Origin: Thiotrichaceae bacterium
Lineage (GTDB): Bacteria > Pseudomonadota > Gammaproteobacteria > Thiotrichales > Thiotrichaceae
Length of the DNA: 8,634 nt
Assembly (NCBI GenBank): GCA_027030285.1
Contig: JALVFC010000395.1
Coordinates: 1 to 8,634, forward strand
Reading direction: 5' to 3'
In this document: positions 1-5,726 of the stretch, piece after piece
How the letters are laid out: every line of letters starts with the position of its first letter
How positions within the stretch are numbered: position 1 is the first letter of the stretch
Translations under genes and position numbers: made by a program
Notes under the pieces: generated by a model
Told to the model about the DNA's origin: nothing
The model's input: only the letters and a program-made list of their open reading frames with translations
Database searches by the model: none

Positions 1-567
1 GGTACGAAAAGGCCCGCCTGAACCCGTTAAAAGTATTTTTTCCACCCCCGTATTCTGCTGTGCTGATGAGGCAGGCATACACTGAAAAATGGCATTATGT
101 TCACTATCAATCGGCAATAGCTCTGCATTATTCTCACGCACCGCATCCATAAACAACTGCCCCGACATCACCAGCGCTTCTTTGTTCGCCAGCAACACAC
201 GCTTGCCCGAGCGTGCCGCCGCCAGCGAAGGTAGCAAACCCGCTGCACCGACAATAGCCGCCATGACATAATCCACGTTATCCAGGCTTGCCACATATTC
301 AAGCGACTCCTCACCAGAGAGAATGATTACATGTTCAGCAGGGGTGTTTTTCAAGCGTGACTCAAGCTCTACAGCACCATCAGCATCCACCATCACGGCA
401 TATTCAGGCTGATATTTGATACACTGCTCAACAAGTCTTGAAACATTACTATTCGCGGTTAAAGCGACAATATGAAATTTCCCGGGATGACGCTCCAGTA
501 CATCCAGAGTACTTACACCTATAGACCCGGTAGCTCCTAAAATGGTAATGCCTTTCTTATGTGTCAT
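1..567 (-). CDS. dxr: 1-deoxy-D-xylulose 5-phosphate reductoisomerase, N-terminal part (cut by window edge)
   Basis: Dxr converts 1-deoxy-D-xylulose 5-phosphate to 2-C-methyl-D-erythritol 4-phosphate with NADPH, the committed step of the cytosolic MEP isoprenoid pathway. I translated the minus strand from the ATG at 567 and found an open frame of 189 codons to the window edge, about half of the usual ~400 residues. Visible motifs are the NADPH-binding GATGSIG (residues 11-17), LLANKEALV (125-133), the metal-binding PIDSEHN (152-158, with D154 and E156), and the substrate-loop GSGGPF (182-187). The start is well fixed because an in-frame TAG lies two codons upstream. The Shine-Dalgarno is weak. 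The gene follows cdsA after 43 nt on the same strand and is probably cotranscribed with it. The order cdsA-dxr is that of Pseudomonas-type clusters, where rseP and bamA usually follow; those would lie outside the window. No frameshift or missing key residue is seen in this half. Confidence 0.97.
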   Translation of the reverse strand, partial: MTHKKGITILGATGSIGVSTLDVLERHPGKFHIVALTANSNVSRLVEQCIKYQPEYAVMVDADGAVELESRLKNTPAEHVIILSGEESLEYVASLDNVDYVMAAIVGAAGLLPSLAAARSGKRVLLANKEALVMSGQLFMDAVRENNAELLPIDSEHNAIFQCMPASSAQQNTGVEKILLTGSGGPFRT

Positions 568-610
568 TGTCTACGCTGCCTGCTGTGTATTTACTTTATG
601 ATGTAATTAT

Positions 611-1447
611 TCACTGTAACCCGTAACTACTCAGATTCTGCAACCCGCCCCATACCAGACCGCTGGTAAAAACAGGCAATGCAGCCAGTTGACTATCCAC
701 CCGATCCAGAATACCACCATGCCCCGGTAAAATTGAGCCACTATCCTTAAAACCTGACTCACGTTTCATCATGCTGATAAACAAATCACCCGCAACAGAA
801 ACCAGCATCGTCAGTAGTACCAGCAAGATAAAATAAACCCACAGACTCGCAGGCACATGGAAGTACCAGGCACCCAGCACTCCCCAGAGAAAAACTCCTA
901 ATGCAGCACCCATTACCCCTTCTATGGTTTTACCAGGACTTAATTCCGGTGCTAATTTGTGTTTTCCAAAGGCTTTACCAGAAAAATAGGCAGCAGTATC
1001 AGCAATAGCAGTCAGCAAAATTAAATATAAGACCCATTGCGGATTAAAGCTGTGTAGCTTGCCCAAAAACCACCAGGCAGATACCAGCACGATAAAACCC
1101 GCACTGGAAAAAATCCACGGTCTGTGCATATAAAACATGGACTCACGTTTATACACTGCCAATAATCCAATAGCGATGACCCACCACAGCAAGGCAATCA
1201 CAATAATTGCTTTAAAAAAAAGTGCATTAAGAAAGTAGGCAGCCGTAGCAACCGCAATAACTGCCAACACATAAAGTGTACGATGTTGAATGTCAGTCAT
1301 GCTGAGCAGACGCGACCATTCCCAGCCACCTATAAGCAACAAAGGTATAGCACTGAGTAGCAAGAATGTTCGGTTCGGGGCAAACAGAACCGTGACAATG
1401 ACGAGTGGCAGCAAAATGGCTGCGGTGATAATGCGTTGTTTAAGCAT
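611..1447 (-). CDS. cdsA: Phosphatidate cytidylyltransferase (CDP-diacylglycerol synthase)
   Basis: CdsA is an integral inner-membrane enzyme that joins CTP and phosphatidic acid into CDP-diacylglycerol, the precursor of all phospholipids. The 278-residue protein (E. coli about 285) is strongly hydrophobic, with repeated membrane segments, for example residues 7-24, 28-41, 59-75, 80-97, 114-128 and 203-219. The family signature is complete at residues 225-251 (S-x-x-K-R ... K-D-S-G-S-I-L-P-G-H-G-G-I-L-D-R-V-D). A conserved SPGKTIEG lies at 170-177, and D220 and D248 are likely metal-site acids by family comparison. I chose the ATG at 1447 over the in-frame GTG at 1456 because that GTG falls inside the best ribosome binding site (AGGTG, 1454-1458), which is spaced 6 nt from the ATG. 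The ATG overlaps the uppS stop codon by 8 nt, so translational coupling is likely. Confidence 0.97.
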   Translation of the reverse strand: MLKQRIITAAILLPLVIVTVLFAPNRTFLLLSAIPLLLIGGWEWSRLLSMTDIQHRTLYVLAVIAVATAAYFLNALFFKAIIVIALLWWVIAIGLLAVYKRESMFYMHRPWIFSSAGFIVLVSAWWFLGKLHSFNPQWVLYLILLTAIADTAAYFSGKAFGKHKLAPELSPGKTIEGVMGAALGVFLWGVLGAWYFHVPASLWVYFILLVLLTMLVSVAGDLFISMMKRESGFKDSGSILPGHGGILDRVDSQLAALPVFTSGLVWGGLQNLSSYGLQ

Positions 1448-2219
1448 GTTCTGCACCTGCTGATGGTCGTTCGTTCTCTTCTGCGACAGCCCCCTGCTCT
1501 ACCTGCTCACCAGTTTTACCAAAGCGGCGTTGTCGGCTTGCAAAAGCCTGCAAGGCAAGCACTAGTTGTTCTTCGTCAAAATCGGGCCAGAGTACATCGG
1601 TAAAATAAAACTCTGCATAAGCCAGTTGCCAAAGCAAAAAATTACTTATTCTTTTTTCGCCACCTGTGCGAATAAACAGATCAGGTTCCGGGATATCGGC
1701 GGTACTCATATAGGTGCTTAATGTCTGCTCGGAAAAATCCTCCACTGTCAGCTTGCCAGCCTGCGTATCAGCCACCAGTTGTTTACAGGCATTAACAATA
1801 TCCCAGCGCCCTCCATAGTTCGCCGCAATTTGCATGCTTACAGCTGTACCATCTTTCGTCAGCTCCTCGACCTGACGAATTTTTTCCTGAAGCTTTTGCG
1901 GAAACGCCTGAATATCACCTATAAAAGAAAGTTTGATACTATTTTTTGCAAGAGAACGGGCTTCGTTTTCCAGAGCTGACATAAATAGCGACATCAGCGC
2001 CGAAACTTCTTCCTGCGGGCGCTGCCAGTTTTCGCTACTGAACGCAAACAGGGTGAGGTATTTCACACCGTATTTATCACATGCACGGATCGTGCGACGC
2101 ACAGAGTCCACACCTTTTTTATGACCATAAGTCCGGGGTAAAAAACGCTTCTTTGCCCAACGCCCGTTACCATCCATAACGATGGCGATGTGTTTTGGGA
2201 TGGTTTCAAATTTATGCAT
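1440..2219 (-). CDS. uppS: Undecaprenyl diphosphate synthase (cis-prenyltransferase)
   Basis: UppS condenses farnesyl diphosphate with eight isopentenyl diphosphates in cis configuration. The C55 product is the carrier lipid for peptidoglycan, O-antigen and other wall polymers. The protein has 259 residues. The catalytic N-terminal block HIAIVMDGNGRWA (10-22) contains D16, equivalent to the essential Asp of the family. FSSENW (60-65) follows, and the C-terminal family signature runs from D180 to F206 (DLFIRTGGEKRISNFLLW...). After about residue 234 the protein ends in a polar Glu/Ala/Gly tail without recognisable motif; this tail also encodes the cdsA ribosome binding site. The gene lies 43 nt after frr and overlaps cdsA by 8 nt. 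Its own Shine-Dalgarno is weak. The neighbouring cdsA and dxr make this an envelope and isoprenoid supply segment. Confidence 0.97.
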   Translation of the reverse strand: MHKFETIPKHIAIVMDGNGRWAKKRFLPRTYGHKKGVDSVRRTIRACDKYGVKYLTLFAFSSENWQRPQEEVSALMSLFMSALENEARSLAKNSIKLSFIGDIQAFPQKLQEKIRQVEELTKDGTAVSMQIAANYGGRWDIVNACKQLVADTQAGKLTVEDFSEQTLSTYMSTADIPEPDLFIRTGGEKRISNFLLWQLAYAEFYFTDVLWPDFDEEQLVLALQAFASRQRRFGKTGEQVEQGAVAEENERPSAGAEHA

Positions 2220-2262
2220 TGCGGTTCTGCCAGGGCGGTCTCAGATAGATAAACATGAAGCA

Positions 2263-2820
2263 CTAGACAGCCATCAGATCTTTTTCTTTTTCCTGTAAAA
2301 CAGCATCAATATCAGCAATATATTTATCCGTTAGTTTCTGGATTTCTTCCTGCCCTTTGCGCTCTTCATCTTCACTGATTTCCTTTTCCTTGAGCAGGGA
2401 TTTTAATTCAGAATTTGCGTCACGCCGAATATTCCGTACAGCTATCCGCCCACCTTCTGCTTCCTGCTTCACCACACGCACCAGATCCCTGCGCCGCTCT
2501 TCTGTCAAAGGTGGCAGGGGAACCCTGATAACCGTACCCGCAGTATTAGGGTTCAAACCCAGATCAGAATCCATGATGGCTTTTTCAACAGGCTTCGCCA
2601 TACTGTCTTCCCACACCGTCAGACATAACGTACGTGCATCTTCTGCGGTAATATTAGAGACCTGAGACAGAGGAACCGGACTGCCATAATACTCAACCAT
2701 AATATGATCAAGGATACTGGGGTGTGCTCGCCCTGTCCTGATTTTAGTTAACTCATTTTTAAGTGCTTCTACACTTTTTTGCATCCTTTCAGCAGCATCT
2801 TTTTTTATTTCGTTAATCAT
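2263..2820 (-). CDS. frr: Ribosome recycling factor
   Basis: RRF works with EF-G to split the post-termination ribosome and release mRNA and tRNA so that subunits can be reused. The 185-residue length is exactly typical. It shows the usual layout: a helical N-terminus (MINEIKKDAAERMQ), RTGRA at 28-32, a beta-rich domain II from about 32 to 103 containing VEYYGSPVPL and PNTAGTVIRVPLPPLTEERR (91-110), and the long C-terminal helices with VRNIRRDAN (128-136) ending in a charged helix to LMAV. The start matches family members (compare E. coli MISDIRKDAE). AGAGGA at 2823-2828 is the only Shine-Dalgarno and sits unusually close to the ATG, about 3 nt after GAGG. The gene follows pyrH after 38 nt, with no terminator between them, so the two are probably on one transcript. 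Confidence 0.98.
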   Translation of the reverse strand: MINEIKKDAAERMQKSVEALKNELTKIRTGRAHPSILDHIMVEYYGSPVPLSQVSNITAEDARTLCLTVWEDSMAKPVEKAIMDSDLGLNPNTAGTVIRVPLPPLTEERRRDLVRVVKQEAEGGRIAVRNIRRDANSELKSLLKEKEISEDEERKGQEEIQKLTDKYIADIDAVLQEKEKDLMAV

Positions 2821-2858
2821 AGTCCTCTACCCGTTTGCATTGCATTTACTAAGCCTAC

Positions 2859-3563
2859 CTACTCCAGGCAGGTACCCGTAGACTGACCGCTAATAATAGC
2901 CGAAAGCTTACCTGCTTCAAACAAATTATAAACTTGCATCGGCATGGCGTTTTCCTTGCACAGCACCAGCGCGGTTAAATCCATGACAGCCAGTTGCTGG
3001 TTAATAGCATCAGCATAAGTGATCTTATCATAGCGTTTGGCAGCGGGATTTTTGTGTGGATCAGAGTCGTACACACCGTCCACCTTAGTTCCTTTGAGCA
3101 ATAAATCAGCATGTATCTCAAGTGCTCTCAGGCATGCAGCGGTATCTGTCGTAAAATAAGGATTACCAGAACCCGCAGCCATAATAACCACACGCCCTTT
3201 ACCCAGGTGATTTCTGGCACGCTGAGCAGAATAGGCTTCACAAGCCTGATCAAGATTAAGCGCCGAAAGCACCATACATTCTGCCCCCAGCTTGATAATT
3301 TGATCTTGCATGGCAAGCGAGTTCATTACTGTAGCCAGCATCCCCATCTGGTCAGCACGGGTACGGTCTATGCCGGATTGTGCAAGTCCTGCACCACGAA
3401 AGATGTTTCCGCCACCAATGACCAGACCAATTTGCGCACCTTGCTTTTGCAAGTCAACGATTTCACTGGCAATTGTCTTTAGCACTTCAGGATCAATGCC
3501 AAAATCATTGTCACCCATCAATGCTTCACCACTTAGTTTTAACAGGATTCTTTTGTATTTCAT
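2859..3563 (-). CDS. pyrH: UMP kinase (uridylate kinase)
   Basis: PyrH phosphorylates UMP to UDP with ATP, feeding UTP and CTP synthesis. It is a cytosolic hexamer of the amino-acid-kinase fold. From the ATG at 3563 the product is 234 residues (E. coli 241). Visible motifs are YKRILLKLSGEAL (3-15), GGGNIFRGAGL (50-60), DQMGMLATVMN (71-81), the nucleotide-site AAGSGNPYFTTDTAA (129-143) and LLKGTKVDGVYDSDP (155-169). The frame is open further upstream to a TTG at 3599, but that codon lies in the T-tract of the tsf terminator and the extra residues do not resemble family N-termini, so I reject it. A GTG at 3569 is a possible alternative, with AAGTGG just upstream. The gene sits directly behind the tsf terminator with no clear promoter in the short gap, so it depends on read-through or on a promoter inside tsf. 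Confidence 0.97.
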   Translation of the reverse strand: MKYKRILLKLSGEALMGDNDFGIDPEVLKTIASEIVDLQKQGAQIGLVIGGGNIFRGAGLAQSGIDRTRADQMGMLATVMNSLAMQDQIIKLGAECMVLSALNLDQACEAYSAQRARNHLGKGRVVIMAAGSGNPYFTTDTAACLRALEIHADLLLKGTKVDGVYDSDPHKNPAAKRYDKITYADAINQQLAVMDLTALVLCKENAMPMQVYNLFEAGKLSAIISGQSTGTCLE

Positions 3564-3597
3564 TCTCACATTACCACTTAACCAATTCACTCTGGGC

Positions 3598-3624
3598 AAA
3601 AAAAAGGGGCATACAATGCCCCTT
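3598..3624 (-). terminator. Rho-independent terminator after tsf
   Basis: On the minus strand a perfect 9-bp stem, AAGGGGCAT / ATGCCCCTT, with a 3-nt loop (stem 3604-3624) runs straight into eight T residues (3605-3598). It begins 18 nt after the tsf stop codon. This is a textbook intrinsic terminator for the rpsB-tsf transcript, separating very highly expressed translation genes from pyrH and the genes beyond. The T-tract ends about 34 nt before the pyrH ATG. Confidence 0.92.
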
Positions 3625-3642
3625 CTGTTATTTCAAAAAAAC

Positions 3643-4527
3643 TTATTCTGACCCTTTCATCTGCGCCATTACTTCTGCTGCAAAGTCTTCCTGTTTTTTC
3701 TCTATGCCTTCACCCACTTCATAGCGGATAAAAGATTCAACCTTAGCACCAGCTGCAGATAACAGTTTACCCACGCTCTGATCAGGATCTTTGACAAAAG
3801 GCTGACCTTCGAGCGTAATTTCGGATAGAAACTTGCGCAAACGACCCTGAACCATTTTCTCAATAATCTCAGCAGGTTTACCACTACCCTCAGCCTGAGC
3901 CACAAGAATCTCTTTCTCCTTGGCAAGCATATCTTCTGGTACCTGGTCTTCAGAAACACAGGTTGGGTTGCTGGCAGCAATATGCATAGCCACATCCTTA
4001 CCGAGCGCTTCATCGCCACCTGTCATGGATAACAACACGCCGATACGCTCACCATGCAAATAAGAAGATAATGCGCCTTCTTCGGTAGTCACCAGTTCAA
4101 AACGACGCACCTGAATATTCTCGCCAATTTTTGACACCAGATTTGCCCGTGTTTCTTCAATACTTTCACCTGATGCCAGGGGCAGGGATGATAATGCTGC
4201 AACATCAACAGGCTTATCCGTTAACACTGCTGCACCAACAGCTTCGGCAAATTCAACAAAACTGCTATCTTTTGCAACAAAGTCAGTTTCTGAATTCACT
4301 TCAACAATCGCACCTTCTGTTTTAGCATCATTTATTGCGATCACGATACGACCTTCTGCCGCGATACGCCCTGCTTTCTTGTCCGCCTTGGCGGCACCAT
4401 TTTTCCGCATGATTTCGATAGCAGCTTCCATATCGCCATCTGCTTCAACCAGCATTTTCTTACACTCCATCATGCCTGCGCCTGTGCGCTCACGGAGTTC
4501 TTTAACCATTGCAGCCGTAATTGCCAT
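3643..4527 (-). CDS. tsf: Translation elongation factor Ts
   Basis: EF-Ts is the guanine-nucleotide exchange factor that recycles EF-Tu from the GDP to the GTP state. The 294-residue product is slightly longer than E. coli EF-Ts (283). The N-terminal UBA-like domain carries LRERTGAGMMECKKML (11-26). The core begins near residue 55 and contains TDFVAKD (81-87), whose D-F pair is the element that inserts beside the EF-Tu nucleotide site in the family. SGKPAEIIEKMVQGRLRKF and FIRYEVGEGIEKK lie near the C-terminus. The start is supported by AGGG at 4536-4539, 8 nt from the ATG. The gene follows rpsB after a 119-nt structured spacer and is closed by a strong terminator, so rpsB-tsf forms the main transcription unit, as in other Gammaproteobacteria. 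Confidence 0.98.
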   Translation of the reverse strand: MAITAAMVKELRERTGAGMMECKKMLVEADGDMEAAIEIMRKNGAAKADKKAGRIAAEGRIVIAINDAKTEGAIVEVNSETDFVAKDSSFVEFAEAVGAAVLTDKPVDVAALSSLPLASGESIEETRANLVSKIGENIQVRRFELVTTEEGALSSYLHGERIGVLLSMTGGDEALGKDVAMHIAASNPTCVSEDQVPEDMLAKEKEILVAQAEGSGKPAEIIEKMVQGRLRKFLSEITLEGQPFVKDPDQSVGKLLSAAGAKVESFIRYEVGEGIEKKQEDFAAEVMAQMKGSE

Positions 4528-4552
4528 GTTTATTACCCTTTTATGTATTTAG

Positions 4553-4630
4553 TGGTTGCTCACTTCACCGCCCCTTTTGACCGCCTTTCTTCAAGATAGC
4601 GAGGGAGGCTTCTGTGGAGATAAGCAACCA
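4553..4630 (-). repeat. Long imperfect inverted repeat in the rpsB-tsf spacer
   Basis: The arms 4614-4630 and 4553-4569 are complementary. In the minus-strand RNA the outer 8 bp (UGGUUGCU / AGCAACCA) are perfect. The stem then continues through two G-U pairs and two mismatches to an inner CAC/GTG, about 17 positions in all, enclosing 44 nt. No T-tract follows, so it is not a simple intrinsic terminator. It sits between the rpsB stop and the tsf Shine-Dalgarno, where it could act in mRNA processing or in setting the S2 to EF-Ts ratio; that role is inference. Confidence 0.6.
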
Positions 4631-4646
4631 GTCAAACAAATATTAA

Positions 4647-5507
4647 TTATTTCTCTTCAGCAGTTGCTGTTGCAACTTCTTCCTGTTTTACTTCTTCAGA
4701 AGCTGTTGCAACAGGCTTTTCTTCTGCTGTCTCAGCTGCTGCCTCTTCTGATTTTGCAGCGCCTGCATAATCAGCTTTTTTAGTAGCCTGTTCAGCAGCA
4801 ATCATCTCCTCAGAGGTTATCGCAGCACTTAAGTGAGCTTCTGCGATCGTATCCGCAGCAACCGTGGTATAAAGTTGAATAGCTCTTATCGCATCGTCGT
4901 TTCCGGGGATAATGTAATCAATGTGATCAGGAGAATTATTGGTATCGACCACACCAACAACTGGAATACCCAGCTTGACTGCTTCCTTAACTGCGATAGA
5001 CTCATAGCCCACATCAATAACAAACAAGGCATCAGGAAGCTTACGCATATCCCTGATGCCACCTAGCGTTTTCTCCAGCTTGTCACGTTCACGAGTCAGC
5101 ATCAGCCCTTCTTTCTTGCTACGCTTCTCAAGACTGCCATCTTCGATCATCTTCTCAAGTTCGTGCAAACGACGCACTGACTGCTTGATCGTCTTGTAGT
5201 TGGTCAGCATACCACCCAACCAACGCTGATTGACATAAGGCATTGAGCAACGGGTTGCCTCTTCCTTAATAATCTTTTGTGCAGAACGCTTGGTGCCGAC
5301 AAACATCACCTTGCCACCATTTGCAACCAGACTGCCGATATAGTTCATGGCATCGTTGAACATGGGGAGCGTCTTTTCAAGGTTGATGATATGAATTTTG
5401 TTGCGCTCACCAAAAATATAGGGAGCCATTTTTGGATTCCAGTAGCGTGACTGGTGTCCGAAGTGTACACCTGCTTCAAGCATCTGGCGCATGGTTACTT
5501 TAGCCAT
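4647..5507 (-). CDS. rpsB: 30S ribosomal protein S2, with C-terminal Ala/Glu-rich extension
   Basis: S2 is a late-assembling protein on the back of the 30S subunit, needed for S1 docking, and it represses its own operon in E. coli. The conserved body covers about residues 1-237. It includes MLEAGVHFGHQSRYWNPKM (9-27), VNQRWLGGMLTN (92-103) with the coiled-coil hairpin after it, and the second family signature PDALFVIDVGYES...LGIP (158-182). At 286 residues it is about 45 longer than E. coli S2. The excess is a low-complexity, mostly acidic Ala/Glu/Thr/Lys tail (about 238-286) containing a 12-residue in-frame repeat (PVATASEEVKQE / EVATATAEEK). The start is fixed by the canonical MAKVTMRQML and by AGAGGA at 5514-5519, 6 nt from the ATG. 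It is the first gene of the minus-strand cluster. Confidence 0.98.
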   Translation of the reverse strand: MAKVTMRQMLEAGVHFGHQSRYWNPKMAPYIFGERNKIHIINLEKTLPMFNDAMNYIGSLVANGGKVMFVGTKRSAQKIIKEEATRCSMPYVNQRWLGGMLTNYKTIKQSVRRLHELEKMIEDGSLEKRSKKEGLMLTRERDKLEKTLGGIRDMRKLPDALFVIDVGYESIAVKEAVKLGIPVVGVVDTNNSPDHIDYIIPGNDDAIRAIQLYTTVAADTIAEAHLSAAITSEEMIAAEQATKKADYAGAAKSEEAAAETAEEKPVATASEEVKQEEVATATAEEK

Positions 5508-5513
5508 ATTATT

Positions 5514-5519
5514 TCCTCT
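5514..5519 (-). promoter_or_regulatory. Strong Shine-Dalgarno of rpsB
   Basis: AGAGGA lies 6 nt before the rpsB ATG, the best-placed ribosome binding site in the window, as expected for a ribosomal protein. It directly follows the leader segment 5527-5532 that can pair with the upstream loop, so leader folding could control access to it. Confidence 0.8.
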
Positions 5520-5626
5520 TTGTCTGGGTTAAGGCTTCCACGAGATCCCATTTAACAACCTGTGATCTTAATCAGACCGTTATTCCAGGCACCCTGCTAA
5601 ATGTGTCGATTCGTGTGTAGATTTAA

Positions 5627-5657
5627 AAAATTTTATATACCCATACAGGTATAAAAT
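5627..5657 (+). promoter_or_regulatory. Candidate map promoter (weak support)
   Basis: GGTATAAAAT at 5648-5657 offers a -10 (TATAAA or TAAAAT) reading toward map, behind an A/T-rich tract (5621-5639). No convincing -35 is present at 16-18 bp. An alternative is TTGCGA (5662-5667) with TATACC (5683-5688) at a short 15-bp spacing. Either choice would make the map transcription start overlap the opposing rpsB promoter. Confidence 0.25.
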
Positions 5658-5680
5658 GATATTGCGAAATTCGCGTGCGC

Positions 5681-5709
5681 TTTATACCATGAAACAATTG
5701 TCGAAACCA
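5681..5709 (-). promoter_or_regulatory. rpsB promoter: extended -10 with GC-rich discriminator
   Basis: The minus strand reads TGGTATAAA at 5689-5681, an extended -10 (TGn plus TATAAA, one mismatch to TATAAT). It is followed at once by the GC-rich GCGCACGCG (5680-5672), the kind of discriminator seen at stringently controlled promoters of ribosomal genes. With a 17-bp spacer the -35 would be TGGTTT (5704-5709), a poor match, as is usual when the -10 is extended. The expected transcript start is near 5674. The -35 region abuts the map ribosome binding site. Confidence 0.65.
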
Positions 5710-5717
5710 CTTTTAAG

Positions 5718-5722
5718 AAGGA
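5718..5722 (+). promoter_or_regulatory. Shine-Dalgarno of map
   Basis: AAGGA, within the longer purine run AAGAAGGA at 5715-5722, lies 4 nt before the ATG at 5727 and supports that start. Confidence 0.75.
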
Positions 5723-5726
5723 TTCA

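Larger units (their letters stand above)
5508..5674 (-). promoter_or_regulatory. rpsB mRNA leader with competing structures (putative S2 autoregulatory element)
   Basis: Taking the promoter at 5681-5689, the leader is about 167 nt, close to the long rpsB leader known in E. coli. In the minus-strand RNA, AGAUC (5564-5568) can pair with downstream GAUCU (5543-5547) or with upstream GGUCU (5574-5578, 5-nt loop), but not both. When the first stem forms, its 16-nt loop exposes GGUU (5557-5560) and GUUAA (5552-5556). Either can pair with UUAACC (5527-5532) just before the Shine-Dalgarno, giving a pseudoknot. A CAGG/CCTG mini-hairpin lies at 5586-5596. Autogenous control by S2 through the leader is known for E. 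coli; its operation here is inferred from position and fold. Confidence 0.55.

Noticed and set aside
1448..1456. Longer cdsA start at GTG 1456
   Set aside because: The GTG is part of the AGGTG ribosome binding site serving the ATG at 1447.
3564..3599. Longer pyrH start at TTG 3599 adding 12 residues
   Set aside because: The TTG overlaps the terminator T-tract, no Shine-Dalgarno can precede it, and the added residues do not match PyrH N-termini.
3859..4325. Other open frames inside tsf on both strands
   Set aside because: They lie wholly within the well-conserved EF-Ts gene and lack family similarity or plausible initiation signals.
4528..4646. Intrinsic terminator between rpsB and tsf
   Set aside because: The inverted repeat there has no T-tract behind it and a long 44-nt interior, so it is listed only as a repeat.
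4556..4783. 75-codon plus-strand frame over the rpsB-tsf spacer and rpsB tail, Leu/Gln rich
   Set aside because: Its Leu/Gln composition is the antisense reading of the Ala/Glu repeat tail of S2. It has no ribosome binding site or recognisable domain.
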